Part shown: positions 30,873-41,883 of the stretch, piece by piece
Numbering within the stretch: position 1 is the stretch's first letter
Layout: each line of letters begins with the position of its first letter
Assembly (NCBI GenBank): GCA_025558095.1
Contig: JAIVFI010000032.1
Location: 62,001-126,000 of the forward strand
Source: Hyaloraphidium curvatum
Lineage: Eukaryota; Monoblepharomycota; Hyaloraphidiomycetes; Hyaloraphidiales; Hyaloraphidiaceae
Reading direction: 5' to 3'
DNA length: 64,000 bases
Notes under the pieces: generated by a model
Seen by the model: the letters and a program-made list of their open reading frames with translations, nothing else
The model's database searches: none
What the model was told of the DNA's origin: nothing
Program-made: the position numbers and the translations under genes

Positions 30873-33626
30873 TTAGCGCGCACCGCCCGCCGCTTCCCCG
30901 TCCCCCTCCTCCTCGGGGTCGACCTTGGGCCCGCGGTACTTTTCCGGGATATCGTAGTCGATCGCCTCCATCTCCTCCCTCAGCGCGCGGATCTCCTCCC
31001 GCAGCAGCCTCACCGACCTCGCCGGCGCCACCTCGGCCCCATCCCCCGCCCCCTCCCCGCCCGCCGTGCCCGCATCCGCGGCCGCCTCCCCGGCCCACTC
31101 CACCCCCACGTCCGTCTCGAGCACCCCCAACCTCCTCTCCAGCTCCCCCACCCTCTCCCGCAGCGGCGCCTTCCTCCCCTCCCTCCACGCCTCCACCTCC
31201 CTCCGCACAACCTCCCCGACCACCCACGGATGCGCCGCCACGATCCCGTCCGTGCCCACCCTCTCCACCGCCCTCTTCCCCGCGCCGGCATCCCCGCCCC
31301 CGACCCCGTCCTCGGCAAGCCCGCCCCCCAAGTTGCCGGAAAGCACCCTCAAAACCCACGACACCTTGTCCGCCCACCACTTCTCCCACGTCCGCCCGTT
31401 GAACGCCATCACCTCGCTCAGCGGCATCTCGTACGGCAGATGCACGCCGCACAGTTCGGCGTAGCCGCACACGTAGGCCACGCAGTTGGAACTGGTGACC
31501 TGGTACGCCACGGTGCCCCTTTCGCGGTCGCGGACGATCTTGCGGCGCACTTTTTCGGCGTCCCCGGCGTCGATCCCGATCGAGAGGCAGCGCGCGACGT
31601 TTTCCCCGCCCCTGTGCCCCCGGAGTTCATCAGCACGGGCCCCAACGGCACCGGCGCATCCGCAGCAGGCTCACCAGAACTCGCTCACGTCAGGGCTCTG
31701 CACCGCCCCCTGCCTCCTCTTGAGCGGGTACCTGAGCCACTCCCAGTACCCCCTCCCCTCGGGCCTGTACAGCCCCACGCTGACGATCCCCCCCTGCGGG
31801 TCCTTCAGCCTCAGCCAGGCGTGGTCGCCGTTGATCCGCGGGCCCAGGGGGTGCAGCAGCGCGCACACGTCGAGGACGTGCCGCCGGCCCCAGGGGGGAG
31901 GGTGGTCCGCGTCGTCGGGGAAGGTGGGGGTGCGGGTGAGGGAGACGAAGGGCGAGGGGGAGACCTGCGTCGTCGTCCTCGGCGAAGGGGGCGGCGGCGC
32001 GCGCACGCGGGTGAAGGCGGCGAGGTCCCTCCAGTCGTAGAACCCCGAATTTATGATGCCCTTGTCCGAGTACCGGCCCTTCATCTGCATCACCCCGCCC
32101 CTGCCGGGTGCGACCTCGATCTTGGGCTCGGCAAGCGGCCACGGCGTCCACTCCCCGTACAGCAGCACCGACACCTCCAGCTCCGGCGGCGGCCCCACGC
32201 GCAGGCGGTGCCGGTAAATGTACAGGTACCGCCAGAGGTGGTTGTTTGCCGCGAACTCGGCGAAGGATGGGTTGGCGCGGAGCACGCCGGGCGGGACGCC
32301 GAGCTTGCCCGCGCGCACGCGCTCCTCGAGTTCGCGACGGGCGGGATCGGCGTCGGGGCCGCGGGGGGCGCGCTTGGCGACGCCGGATGCGAGCTGCAGG
32401 GTCTGGTCCTCCATGGCCGCGGGGATGGGGGCGCCCTCGCGGCGGGCGAGGATGGAGGTGAATGTGGTGAGGACGGCGACCATGGTGGGCGCGGAGAGGC
32501 CGAGGTGGTTGCCCGACGGGTTGGGTGGGGAACGCGACCGCGGGCGGCGCAGGGGGAGCGAGGGGTCGGCGTCCGAGATGTCGGAAGGGGTGTCCGATTG
32601 GGCGGAAGACATCGAGGAGGCACGCCGTGCGGGCGGCGAGAGCAGGAAAGGGTCGGGCGAGTCGGGCGAGAGCGGCGGGGAGGTCGTGGGAGGGGAATGC
32701 GACGGATCGAGGTCCGGTCGCGGTGCCGCGTCGGGATCCGGCGTACCAGGAAGCCGCAATATCTCCCCCGCCCGTGCGCGCAGCGTGCCCACCAGATCCC
32801 CCGCTATCTTGCGCGCCTGGCGCTGCGTCCGCAGGGCGCGCGAGCGCACGCGCCCGAGGACTAGCACGGGCGCCGAGGGGTCGTACGCGGGGGGTAGCTG
32901 GAACGACGCCTCGACCAGCTGCGCGGGTACCGCGGAGCCGACCTCGGCCAGGTCGTCGAGGAATGCGGTCGGCGGGGGGCCGCCGGGCTGCGGCTGCTTG
33001 AAGTACTCGAAGTTGTGCAGCGGCAGCGAGGGCGTGGCGTAGTGCAGGTAGGCGAGGCAGCGGACCGTCGAGGCGAGCCGGGCCAGCAGCTCGCCGGTCC
33101 CCGTGCCAGCGTCCAGCTGTGCCGCGATGTAGCGCGGAACGGCGTCGGCGAGCAGCAGTCTCAGCGCCGCGCAACTCGCGCTGTCATGACCACACGGGCG
33201 CAGCTCCAGGGAGATGGTCGGCGTCCCCTTCGCCTCGTGCGGCGTCTGCGGCGGCCGGGTCCCCCACGCGGAGCGCAGGAACGGAAGCCACGCGACAAGA
33301 GCGTCGAACGCGTGCTGCAGCATGGTCCGGGCCGAGCGGGGCCGGCGCACGACGACCTCCGTCGCGCTGTCTCCCCCGTCAGCGTCCGCGTCGCTGTCCC
33401 CGCCCCCATTCGGGCCCTCCGCGTCCGACCTCCCGATGAACACGGTCGCGACCTCGTCGCGCGGGTCGGCCAGCCGGTGCTTCCGCCCTCGCCGCGCCGC
33501 TGCCAGCAGGAACGCCGCCGCCGCGTTGCTCGCCGGAGCCGGGGGAGGCGCACCGGCGAGCAGCAGCCTCGCAACCGCCCATGCCAGCAGTGCAGACGCC
33601 AGCACCGCTAAGACGACCGCGTACAT
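30873..33626 (-). CDS. Membrane-anchored protein with permuted papain-like (H...NC) pattern
   Basis: Two exons, 33626-31675 and 31611-30873, give 896 residues; splicing turns the apparent stop after DVSEFW into a continuous frame. A single N-terminal transmembrane helix (MYAVVLAVLASALLAWAVARLLL) is followed by a long variable region with Ser/Pro/Asp-rich stretches. The C-terminal part has GDHAWLRLKDPQGGIVSVGLYRPEG and, ~90 residues on, YQVTSSNCVAYVCGYAELCG. A His in an HAWLRL strand preceding an NC helix is the order seen in circularly permuted NlpC/P60-like families (LRAT, DUF4105 types), so a thiol hydrolase or acyltransferase is possible. The tail is Glu-rich coiled coil. No close family is recognised. 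The earlier start at 33671 is a GTG. Confidence 0.6.
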
Positions 33627-33777
33627 GGCGGCTGCGGCGGGATTCGGGCCAGAGGATCGGAAGTTGTCCACAGTCCAGTCCGTGCGTCTGAACTCCTCTG
33701 CATGCCTTCGATGTGCCCAACATCCTCCACGAGAGCGGGCAAGTAGGATGATGCGACAAGCGAAGCTTCACTCCTCC

Positions 33778-33785
33778 ATATATAT
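33778..33785 (-). promoter_or_regulatory. TATA-like element upstream of the membrane-protein gene
   Basis: ATATATATGG on the minus strand lies about 150 bp upstream of the ATG at 33626, in an otherwise GC-rich region. It is one of the few TATA-like stretches in the window. Its role is inferred from position only. Confidence 0.25.
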
Positions 33786-33894
33786 CGACAACATACACCA
33801 GTGCCCGGAAATCCAATGGCTTCTCGCAACCGCATACTCTTTCACTCGCCCAGCACTCACGCATACCGACCACATAAAGAACGGCCCCGATTCT

Positions 33895-36333
33895 TCAGGA
33901 AAAGTTGACCCGGCTCTCATCCTTGCCGGCGACGTGCAGGTTCTTCGACACCGGGCACCCCTGGATCGCGTGCGCGGGATCAGCTTGGCCCTGCCAACGC
34001 GGGAACGATCGGCCCACCTGCATCCGCTCCACGATGTACGGCACGTCCTCCGCCGTGGGGCTCCCGCTGGTGAGCTTGGCCGAGAACTCCACCTCGAGGT
34101 CGTGCAGCCCCCAGTCGATCGCCGAGACGGTCATGGTGCCCTCGGCCGCCGCAAAGAGCAGCCCGCGCTCGGCGGCGTTCATGAAGAAGTAGAGGTGCTT
34201 GCAGGTGAAGATGGCGTACGCAAAGATGATGAAACCCGGCGAGTCGATGCTGAGGTCGAAAGGCTTCCACGCGCCGTCGTCGGCAAGCTGGTCGACGGTG
34301 CGGCTCAGCACCTTGTTGTTCTCGCCGTGCGTCGTGGACATGCGGAACTGCCAGGTGCGCGCGGGCTTGGTCACCGCCGTCACGGTCGCATACTGCGCCG
34401 GGTAGAGCGAGGTTTCGAGGGCCTTGAGGAAGGAGTTGCGCCCCGCGATCGGGAGCAGGGCGCAGATCCCGGGCACGTACGCGGACGTGAAGCTCTCGGG
34501 GTCCACGGCGACGATCTTGCGGATGACCTCCTTGGCTTCGGCGGGGGTGAAGCTCGTAGGCAGGATGGGGTTGATGACTTCCTCCTCGGCAAGCTGGTGC
34601 GCCCGGTTGCCGGCACAGAACTTGCGCAGCGCCTCCATGGCGGCCGCAAAGTCCGCATCGGACTCGACGGCCTTGTCTAGGAGGCCGAGGAGCGCCGGAC
34701 GGCCCGTGGCGCTGTTCTTGTGGTCGTCCATGAAGCGATCGGCCATCCCGGCGTGCTTGGCGTTGACGGCGGGGAAGTAGGCCTTGTCCTCGATCGCGGC
34801 GTGCAGCTTCATGAGGAGAAACAGCCGGTCGGCCTCTGCCCGGATCTCGGGCATCTTGTCGCGGCCCTTGGTCTTCGTCGACTCCGCGAGGTCGTCGAGC
34901 GCCTTGAAGAGGGCCTGGTGGCTCTGCACCATGAACTCGAACGGGCTAGCTTCCGCCTCGGCCATCTTCTCCTCGATCGCCGCCATCTGGTGCGCCGGCA
35001 GCGAGACCCGGAGCGCCTTCAGGAAGCCCGCCTTCCCTGCCGGCTCCAGGAGCGCGGAGATGCCGGGAACGTACTGCCCCGCGAAGCCGGCAAAGTCCAC
35101 GTCGGCGATCGCGCGGACGACCTCCCTCGCCTCGGCCCGGGTGAAGCTCGCGGGCAGGTGCGGGTTGATCACCTCCTCCTCGGCGAGCTGGTGCGCCCGG
35201 TTGCCGGCGCAGAACTTGCGGAGGGCCTCCATGGCCGCGGCAAAGTCGGCGTCCGACTCGGGGGCCTTGTTGAGCAGCGCGAGCAGGGCGGGGCGGCCCG
35301 TCGCGCTGTTCTTGTGGTCGTCCATGAAGCGATCGGCCATGTCGGGATGCTTGGCGTTGACGGCGGGGAAGTAGGCCTTGTCTTCGATGCCGGCGTGCAG
35401 CCTCATGAGGAGGAAGAGGCGGTCCGCCTCTGCCCTGATCTCGTCCATCCTGTCGCGGCCCTTGCTCGACGTCGAGGCAGACAGCTCGTCGAGCGCCCTG
35501 AAAAGGGCCTGGTGGCTCTGCACCATGAACTCGAACGGGTCAAACTCCGAGTCCGCGAGCTTTCCGTTGATCGCCGCCATCTGATCAGGAGGCAGCGACG
35601 CCTCGAGCGCCTTCATGAAGCTCTCCTTGCCCGCGGCGGGAAGCCGGGCGCAGATGCCGGGGACGTACTGCCCCGCGAAGCTCTCAAAGTCCAGGTCGGC
35701 GATCTTGCGCACGACCTCCTTGGCTTCGGCGGTCGTGAAGCTCGTGGGGAGGTGGGGGTTGATCACGTCCTCCTCCGCGAGCTGGTGGGCCCGGTTGCCC
35801 GCGCAGAACTTGCGCAGCGCCTCCATGGCGGCCGTAAAGTCCGCGTCCGACTCGGCAGCCTTGTTGAGGAGCGCAAGCAGGGCCGGACGGCCCGTGGCGC
35901 TGTTCTTGTGATCGTCCATGAAGCGGTCGGCCATGGTCGGGTGCTTGGCATTGACTGCGGGGAAATAGGCCTTATCCTCGATTGCCGCGTGGAGCTTCAT
36001 GAGGAGGAAGAGCTGGTCGGCTTCGGCCCGTATCTCGCGCATCTTGTCGCGGCCCTTGCTCTTGGTCGACTCCGCGAGGTCGTCGAGCGCCTTGAACAGC
36101 GACTGGTGGCTCTGCACCATGAATTCGAAGGGCTCCTCTGCGTCGGGAGCATTGGCAGACTTTGCAGCCGCGGCCGCCTGGGGAGGGTCCGCTATTTGCG
36201 GGCGGGGGATGTTGACCAGGGAGACGGGCGCCGCCGCGGCCACGCCCTTCGCCCCCGGTGCCTGCGCCACCGGGGTCGGCTTGGCGACGGGAGCGACGGG
36301 CTCGCGCTCGTTGCAGCAGTTCACGTTGCCCAT
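33895..36333 (-). CDS. Lipid-anchor-type protein with three hemerythrin HHE domains and an OsmC-like domain
   Basis: A single 812-codon exon. It begins MGNVNCC, the classic N-myristoylation plus palmitoylation signal, followed by an Ala/Pro linker. Three near-identical units of ~198 residues start at about 69, 267 and 465. Each has the diiron ligand set of HHE hemerythrins: H in VQSH, HxxxE in KLHAAIEDK, H in MDDHKNSA and HxxxE in RAHQLAEE. These domains bind O2, NO or iron. Residues ~660-812 resemble OsmC/Ohr thiol peroxidases, with one Cys in a helix (AYAIFTCKHLYFF) and one in GCPVSKNL. A plasma-membrane-attached sensor or scavenger of oxygen or peroxides is a reasonable inference. The longer in-frame upstream start at 36519 would destroy the lipidation signal. 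Confidence 0.85.
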   Translation of the reverse strand: MGNVNCCNEREPVAPVAKPTPVAQAPGAKGVAAAAPVSLVNIPRPQIADPPQAAAAAKSANAPDAEEPFEFMVQSHQSLFKALDDLAESTKSKGRDKMREIRAEADQLFLLMKLHAAIEDKAYFPAVNAKHPTMADRFMDDHKNSATGRPALLALLNKAAESDADFTAAMEALRKFCAGNRAHQLAEEDVINPHLPTSFTTAEAKEVVRKIADLDFESFAGQYVPGICARLPAAGKESFMKALEASLPPDQMAAINGKLADSEFDPFEFMVQSHQALFRALDELSASTSSKGRDRMDEIRAEADRLFLLMRLHAGIEDKAYFPAVNAKHPDMADRFMDDHKNSATGRPALLALLNKAPESDADFAAAMEALRKFCAGNRAHQLAEEEVINPHLPASFTRAEAREVVRAIADVDFAGFAGQYVPGISALLEPAGKAGFLKALRVSLPAHQMAAIEEKMAEAEASPFEFMVQSHQALFKALDDLAESTKTKGRDKMPEIRAEADRLFLLMKLHAAIEDKAYFPAVNAKHAGMADRFMDDHKNSATGRPALLGLLDKAVESDADFAAAMEALRKFCAGNRAHQLAEEEVINPILPTSFTPAEAKEVIRKIVAVDPESFTSAYVPGICALLPIAGRNSFLKALETSLYPAQYATVTAVTKPARTWQFRMSTTHGENNKVLSRTVDQLADDGAWKPFDLSIDSPGFIIFAYAIFTCKHLYFFMNAAERGLLFAAAEGTMTVSAIDWGLHDLEVEFSAKLTSGSPTAEDVPYIVERMQVGRSFPRWQGQADPAHAIQGCPVSKNLHVAGKDESRVNFS
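34400..36130 (-). repeat. Three tandem ~594-bp coding repeats (HHE units)
   Basis: DNA for the three HHE domains is repeated head to tail (about 36129-35536, 35535-34942, 34941-34400) with high nucleotide identity, for example the MDDHKNSATGRPALL coding block in all three. Such similarity points to recent duplication or ongoing gene conversion, and the region is prone to copy-number change and assembly collapse. Confidence 0.8.
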
Positions 36334-37005
36334 GTTTCCGCCTTTTGGCGGGGTTTGCGTGGGTTCAGGCCGGGCGGGTTTTTCGCTCCGCGCACAGCCA
36401 GCAAGCCCGGCTCGTGAGGAGAGCAAAATCAAGATCTTGCGCCTCCCGCGCATACGGCCCCCCCCGAATGAAAACGGCCACGCAGAGTTGGAAAAATGAA
36501 TGATTGAAGAGCTCGCCACATGGCTCGGGATGCCCGTAGGAAGAGGCGAGGAATAGGCACGCCACTACGCGCACGCTAGCGGCAGTGCGGAAGTTCCCCT
36601 CACTCGATGACGTCGTCCCCTTAACTAGTGCAAGATCGTCGCCAGAACTGCCGCGCCCGCGGGGGTGAAGTCTTCGCTTCCCACTATCACCTCCCTCGGG
36701 ATCGACGACGTGATGTGAAACGATGTGGCACGCTCCAATCGAGGTCGCAGTGCTCTTCGGAGGGACACTTGGCTTCTCCGCGAGGCTGAGCTCGGTCCCC
36801 TGCCGTTGCAGTACGTGCTCTCCAGGCAAGATGAAAGCGTCGTAGATGCGATAAAAATGCTTCGATAGCCCTTCTCTGCCGATCCGGCCTCGGGATTGGC
36901 CCAAGCGTCGAGGGTGTTGTTGACGCGGCGATTCGACGCCGCTTGCCAACCCACGCAAACAACGCCCACCTCCCCGGTCAGGGCCTCCCTGTCGCCGCCA
37001 CCGCG
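36334..37005. promoter_or_regulatory. Divergent intergenic region, HHE gene / ECH-family gene
   Basis: These 672 bp separate two outward-facing genes and must contain both promoters. A minus frame across 36365-36958 and others lack domains and credible starts. No TATA box or long repeat is seen. Confidence 0.35.
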
Positions 37006-38214
37006 ATGCTGCGCCCCTTGGCGGCTGCTCCGCGGATCCCCATCGCCCTCGCCCGGCCCTTCGCCGGCCCCGCGCCCACCGTACCGCGCGAACGACGCGT
37101 CCCGAAAGTTCCGCACGCGGTCCGCCCCCTCTCCACCTCGCCGCGGATCGACCTGTCGACCCTCGGCGCCGGCAGCGTCACCCTGCACCTTCCCACCGCG
37201 AGCTCGCCGACGCCGGGGGTGGCATTCATCGTGCTCCGGAACCAGAAGCGGCGGAACGCGATTTCGGGCCGCATGATGGTGGAGCTGTCCTCGGCCCTTG
37301 AGGAGCTGGGGCGGGCGGTCGACCGGATGGAGAGGAAGGATGCCGGGTTGCCGGCTGCGGACGGCAAGGGGTTCGGGGATAAGGACGGGGAGGTGGTGAG
37401 CGCTGTTGTCATTGCCGGCGAGGGCGGGACATGGTGCGCCGGATTCGGTGGGCTTTGCTCTCCCAAACCGAATGAGGCAGGAATCTGACGCGGTCGGACG
37501 ATAGACCTCTCGTCGGACAGGGAGCTGGTGCTCACGCAGGCCTTTGCAAGGACCATGGCGACGCACATGCACGCGACGCTGCACAAGCTCCGGTCCCTGC
37601 CGCTGCTCACGATCGCCGGGGTGTCCGGCTTCGCCATTGGTGGCGGGGCCGAGCTGGCGACCGCGGCCGACTTCCGTGTGTGGAGCCCGGGCGCGCGGCT
37701 TCGCTTCGTGCAGCTCAAGATGGGAGTCGTCCCCGGCTGGGGCGGCGCGACGCGGCTGGCGGACCTCGTCGGTCAGCGGACTGCTCTGCGGCTCCTGTGC
37801 TCGGCGGAAACCGTGGACGCGGGCAAGGCGTTGGCCCTGGGGCTCGCCGATCACATCGGCGACAACGGACCCGAGATCGACGTGCCCGGCATGGAAGCCG
37901 ACCCCGTAGCCAGGGCCGCTGCAGCCTGGGCGGTGGATTCGTTCGTGTTCCGGGACCCGCCGCCGCCGCCGTCGACTCTCGTCGGGCCCGAGGACTTTGA
38001 CGATTCCGAGCTGGCCTCGCTGGCGAAGAAGGAGGAGCCGCCTCGCGCCCGCAATTCGCCCCTTGCCTTGCGATCGATGAAGCGGTCTATTGCGACGCCC
38101 GAGAGGCTGGCCGCGGAGAGCAAGGGGTACGAGAGGGAGCTCGAAGAGTTTACCCAGAACTGGGGTTCCCACTATAACTTGGAGGCCGTTCAGGCTCTCC
38201 GCAAGCAGCTGTAG
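37006..38214 (+). CDS. Enoyl-CoA hydratase/isomerase family, ethylmalonyl-CoA decarboxylase-like, mitochondrial
   Basis: This crotonase-fold enzyme resembles ECHDC1, which removes ethylmalonyl-CoA made in error by acetyl-CoA carboxylase. Support comes from GTWCAGFDLSSD (oxyanion region, made by splicing 37447 to 37505), GFAIGGGAELATAADFR and QLKMGVVPGWGGATRL, the last being characteristic of that subfamily. The N terminus (MLRPLAAAPRIPIALARPFA, then RPLSTSP) looks like a mitochondrial presequence. It is 383 aa in two exons. An insert (MERKDAGLPAADGKGFGDKDGE) sits before the oxyanion segment. A generic enoyl-CoA hydratase role is the alternative. Confidence 0.82.
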
Positions 38215-38482
38215 CCACATTTGCATCTAATTGCAGTCTTTGTCTGGTGGTGTCTGGACCGAATGCATTGGTTGCCCTCGAGCCCTGTTCCCCATCGAGA
38301 CTGATTGGCGCTCCAGCCCGCGCCGACTCGGTCCCCGTTGCCCGCGACACACCGCCCCAGCGGCCGCCTACTGCTTGCGGCGGCATTTCTGGAATGCCGC
38401 GCTCGGCATCGCAGTGAATCGCTTCGGCGCCCCGGCCGATCGCCCCTGCGACGCCCGCGGCGGCCAGTAAACAAAGCCCGAC

Positions 38483-41400
38483 ATGCGCAACACGGGGCGC
38501 GGCGCGACCGGGCGTCGCCTGCTCCCCGAAATGCGTCTCATCCCGCTCGCCGCGGCGGTGCTACTTGCGGCGGCCGCCGGCCGCGTGGCCGCGCAGGCCG
38601 TTGCCGGCGGGGAGGTCCTCGGCCCGTACGCCAGCGTGCAGAACGTCAACGGCTCAAACGGTGGGTTGCTCGGCGAGACGCTGCCGGCCGCCTGCCAACT
38701 CTCCCTCCGCAGCCACGGTGCAGTACGCCTCGCCGCGCATTTCCATCGTCCGCGAGCGCCCGTTCACATGGACGATCCCCACCTCGATGTTCCCCATCGA
38801 CCGCACGCTCGACAACACGACGATCGAGGCGCGCTGGATCGACTCGCTCGATCGGTTGCCGTCGTGGCTGGCGTTCGACAACGAGACGCGCACGCTTTCC
38901 GGCGTGGCCGTGGCCGAGGACGACCCCAATACCGAGTCGGTCTCGGGCTGGGTCTGGTTCGACTTTACCAACCCGGCGCTGCCGAACCAGACGCATTGGG
39001 TCTCGCTGCCGCTCACCGTCGGCGGCAACGACCCGCCCCTACCCTACAACATGACCTGGGTGCCGAACCTGGGCTACACGATGCCCGCGACCACGCCGGC
39101 CGTGGTGGACCAGTACTGGTCCATGCAGCTCAACAACACCAACGGCTCCTTTGTCGTGGACCCGGACGATACCACGTTCAACTTCCAGACGGACGTCAAG
39201 ACCGAGTGGGAAGGCCAGGGCTTCGGCGGACCGGCTTGGGTGCGGTACGACACCCCCCGCCTGCTCCTGGAAGGCAGCCCCAGCCTTTCGGACGTGGGCG
39301 TGCAGCAGCGCATTACCGTCAAGGCCAAGGATCTGGCGCTTTCCGAGGCCCGTTGGAAGATCATCGTGCAGGTGCTGGCCGTGGCGCCTACGGAGTCGCC
39401 CACGTCAATCGTTCCCACCGAAACCGCAACTCCGACGGTCATCCCACCGCCGCCGGACGGAGGCGGTGGCACCAACGTGGGCGCCATCGTCGGCGGCGTG
39501 ATCGGCGGGCTGGCCGCGGCGGGCCTCATCGCCGGCGGGCTGATCTACTGGAACCGGAGCCAGAAGCGCAAAGCCGCGGAGGAGAAACCTCCTTCTTGGG
39601 ACTCTTTCGACGAGAAGGGCGCGAGCCCCACCGCCGCCCAAGCTGGCCCGTCGCCCAGCGCGGGGTCGCCGCCAGGTTCCGGAGGAGTCGCGACCGCCAA
39701 GTCTGTGGCCGTCGATCTGTCGATGCCGGCTCCCGTCCAAATGTCGCAGCTTGTCAAGCCAGTCGCTGCGGCCGGGGTCGCTGCAGGCGCTGCCGTTGCC
39801 GCAACGGAACCCAAGACGTCCACTTCTGCGCTCGCGGACCTCACTTTACCTGCGGTCTCCCTCGGTTCCCCGCTCTCGACTTCTCTGCTTCCCGGCGAGG
39901 ACTTTGCGACTGTGGCGTCTACGTCCCTTCCTGGCGCATCCAGCGCTGCCCTTGTGGGAACCAAGTCGTCGCCACCTGCGACGCGCGCTGTTTCGACCAG
40001 CCGCCCGATGGTCACCCCCCTGGACGTGTCAGCGATCCCTCTGGGCAGCCTTGCGGCATCGGGAAGCCCCACCAGCTCGTCTGCCGGTCGCTCGACCCCG
40101 CCGGTCAACACGCTGGCGGCGAGCGCCGTGTCGCAGGTACCGCCGCAGCAGGCGCCCGTCAAAGTCGAGCCCATATTCGCGCCCGTCAAGGTCGAGCCCA
40201 TATTCGCCGTCCCGGCCACCCCCGCTTCAGCCGCCGCGTCGAGCGCGCAGCAGGCATCGCAGCTGCCCCCCGTGGCGGTCATCATCCCGCCGCAGATCGT
40301 CAAGCAGCAGAGCAAGGACAACCTGCTGGCCTACATCCCCGCGGACCAGCCTCCCCAGCCCCGACCCCCGTCGTCGGCGTCCTCGACCGCACCCGCCGCG
40401 CTGCAGAAGAAGACGTCCAACATCTCGCTCGCCGGGTCGACCGTCAGCTCGAGCCCGTCGCTGCACAAGAAGGCCTCGAGCTCGTCCCTGACGCGGGTTG
40501 TGCCGCCGCAGGTGATCCCCTCGCCTTCGGTGCAGGCGGTGATCGCGGCCCGCGCGTCGTCGCCGGTTTCGGAGCTGGACCTCGCGGCCAAGGAGGCTGC
40601 GATGCGGGAGCAGCAGGCGCGGGAAGCCCAGGCCGAGACGCAGCGGCTCCTGGTCGAAGCCCAGCTCCAGATCGCCGCACAGCAGCAGCAGAGCCAACAG
40701 CCTGCCGGCGGCAAGGAAAAGAACTCGCCCAGCCCCGGAGGTGCCAACTGGAACGACGTGGTCACGCCCCAGTCGGCCCAGAACCCGCAGACGCCGACGA
40801 CGCCCACGTCGCCGACGTCGGCAGGGAGCGACAGGAGCGAGCGGCCGGCGACGTACTCTTTCACGAGGCAGCCGTCACAGACGAGCGCGATCCAGCAGCA
40901 GCGCCGCTCCGAGAACATGTTCAACAACCGCCCGACTCCCGTCACCATGCCTTTGGACGACGAGGCCGACGGCGAGGCAGGCGCGAAAGCGACGGCGCCG
41001 CAGCGCCAGCTCACCGAAGCCGAGATGGCCAAGCTCAGCGAGGTCAAGGCCATGCTCTCGGGTGCCCGCTCGCAGTTCTACGAGCCCGGGGACATGACCC
41101 GTGCGCGGTCGCCGACGGGCAGCATGTCCAACAGCCCGCTCCCGCCGACGAGGCAAGGCTCCGCGCTCTTCGACCTGTCGCGCAGCGGCTCGCGCGAGAA
41201 CTTGTCTACAATCGCGGCGGCGGCGGCGACCTCCCCCGCGATGCCGCCGCGGATCGGCACCGGATCGTCGTTCGGCACGCCTGCGGGGTCGGTTCCGCCC
41301 AGCCCTTCGCGCAGCACCACCTCGTCGTCCTTCCTCGAGGTCGCCGACCCCACCGTGTCGGCTTCTTCGGGCAAGTACACCGTGGTGGACGGCATCCCGT

Positions 41401-41708
41401 GCGCCGAGCTCGTCGCCAAGGTCGGCCGGCCCTTCTTCTACCTCCCCCTGACCATCCAGCCCGGCTCTGGCCCCGCGGGAGCGCAGACATACAGCATGAA
41501 GCCGCACCCGCCGGCACAGACGGCCCCGCGGTGGCTCAAGGTGCACTACCGCACGGGCGGCGTGTCGGGGCTGCCGTACAACAACGACAAGGGGGAGTGG
41601 ATCATCGACGTCGTGCGGACGGAAAAGGACACGGGCAAGGAGGAGATTATGGAGGTGGTGAAGGTGAAAGTCGAAAGTGGGGACGATCAGCCCGCCGGCA
41701 GCGCCTGA
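38483..41708 (+). CDS. Axl2-like single-pass membrane protein with cadherin-type (CADG) folds
   Basis: Axl2 marks bud sites in yeast through extracellular cadherin-like domains. Here exons 38483-38660 and 38713-41708 give 1057 aa. A signal peptide (LIPLAAAVLLAAAAGRVAAQA) precedes an ectodomain with several N-glycosylation sequons and a CADG-like block (DSLDRLPSWLAFDNETRTLSG); another beta-rich block runs to about residue 300. One transmembrane helix (GAIVGGVIGGLAAAGLIAGG) is followed by WNRSQKRK. The long cytoplasmic part is Ser/Pro/Ala/Gln-rich with a coiled patch, and the last ~110 residues (RWLKVHYRTGGVSGLPYN) again resemble a CADG-type domain. Met 38531 is an alternative start that leaves the signal peptide intact. 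Confidence 0.7.
40154..40207 (+). repeat. 27-bp tandem duplication inside the Axl2-like gene
   Basis: Two adjacent 27-bp units (40154-40180, 40181-40207) differ at one base and encode PVKVEPIFA twice in the cytoplasmic disordered region. This is a recent in-frame duplication with no sign of function. Confidence 0.8.
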
Positions 41709-41883
41709 TTGGAGGAGACGTGACTAGAGCTGAATAGCTGTTTCGCGCTATCGATCGATCGCATCATATGTATCTATTTCAACTAAAGATGGTGACACAG
41801 CGTTTGGGCAAGCGACTGACATCATCCGCGATACCTGTGACGATTCGGTCAGCGAAACGCATCGAGATTGACGACGTCCGTGC

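Noticed and set aside
29795-30883. In-frame N-terminal extension of the Pro/RG-rich protein to 30883
   Set aside because: No better start codon context, Arg/Pro/Gly-rich composition typical of non-coding GC-rich DNA; ATG 29794 begins a sequence of consistent style.
30873-31681. Separate small gene encoding the NC-containing region
   Set aside because: Its frame has no ATG after an upstream stop; removing intron 31612-31674 joins it in phase to the preceding gene.
30525-32864. 779-codon plus-strand open frame
   Set aside because: Antisense to the membrane-protein gene, His/Arg/Pro-rich, no domain; the minus frame has a membrane helix and consistent splicing.
34720-36417. 565-codon plus-strand open frame across the HHE repeats
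   Set aside because: Pure antisense of the HHE repeats; the minus frame carries all diiron ligands.
36334-36519. Start of the HHE protein at 36519
   Set aside because: Adds a Ser/Phe/Arg-rich stretch with no conservation and would bury the MGNVNCC lipidation signal.
36625-38226. 533-codon minus-strand open frame
   Set aside because: Antisense to the enoyl-CoA hydratase-family gene, which has clear motifs.
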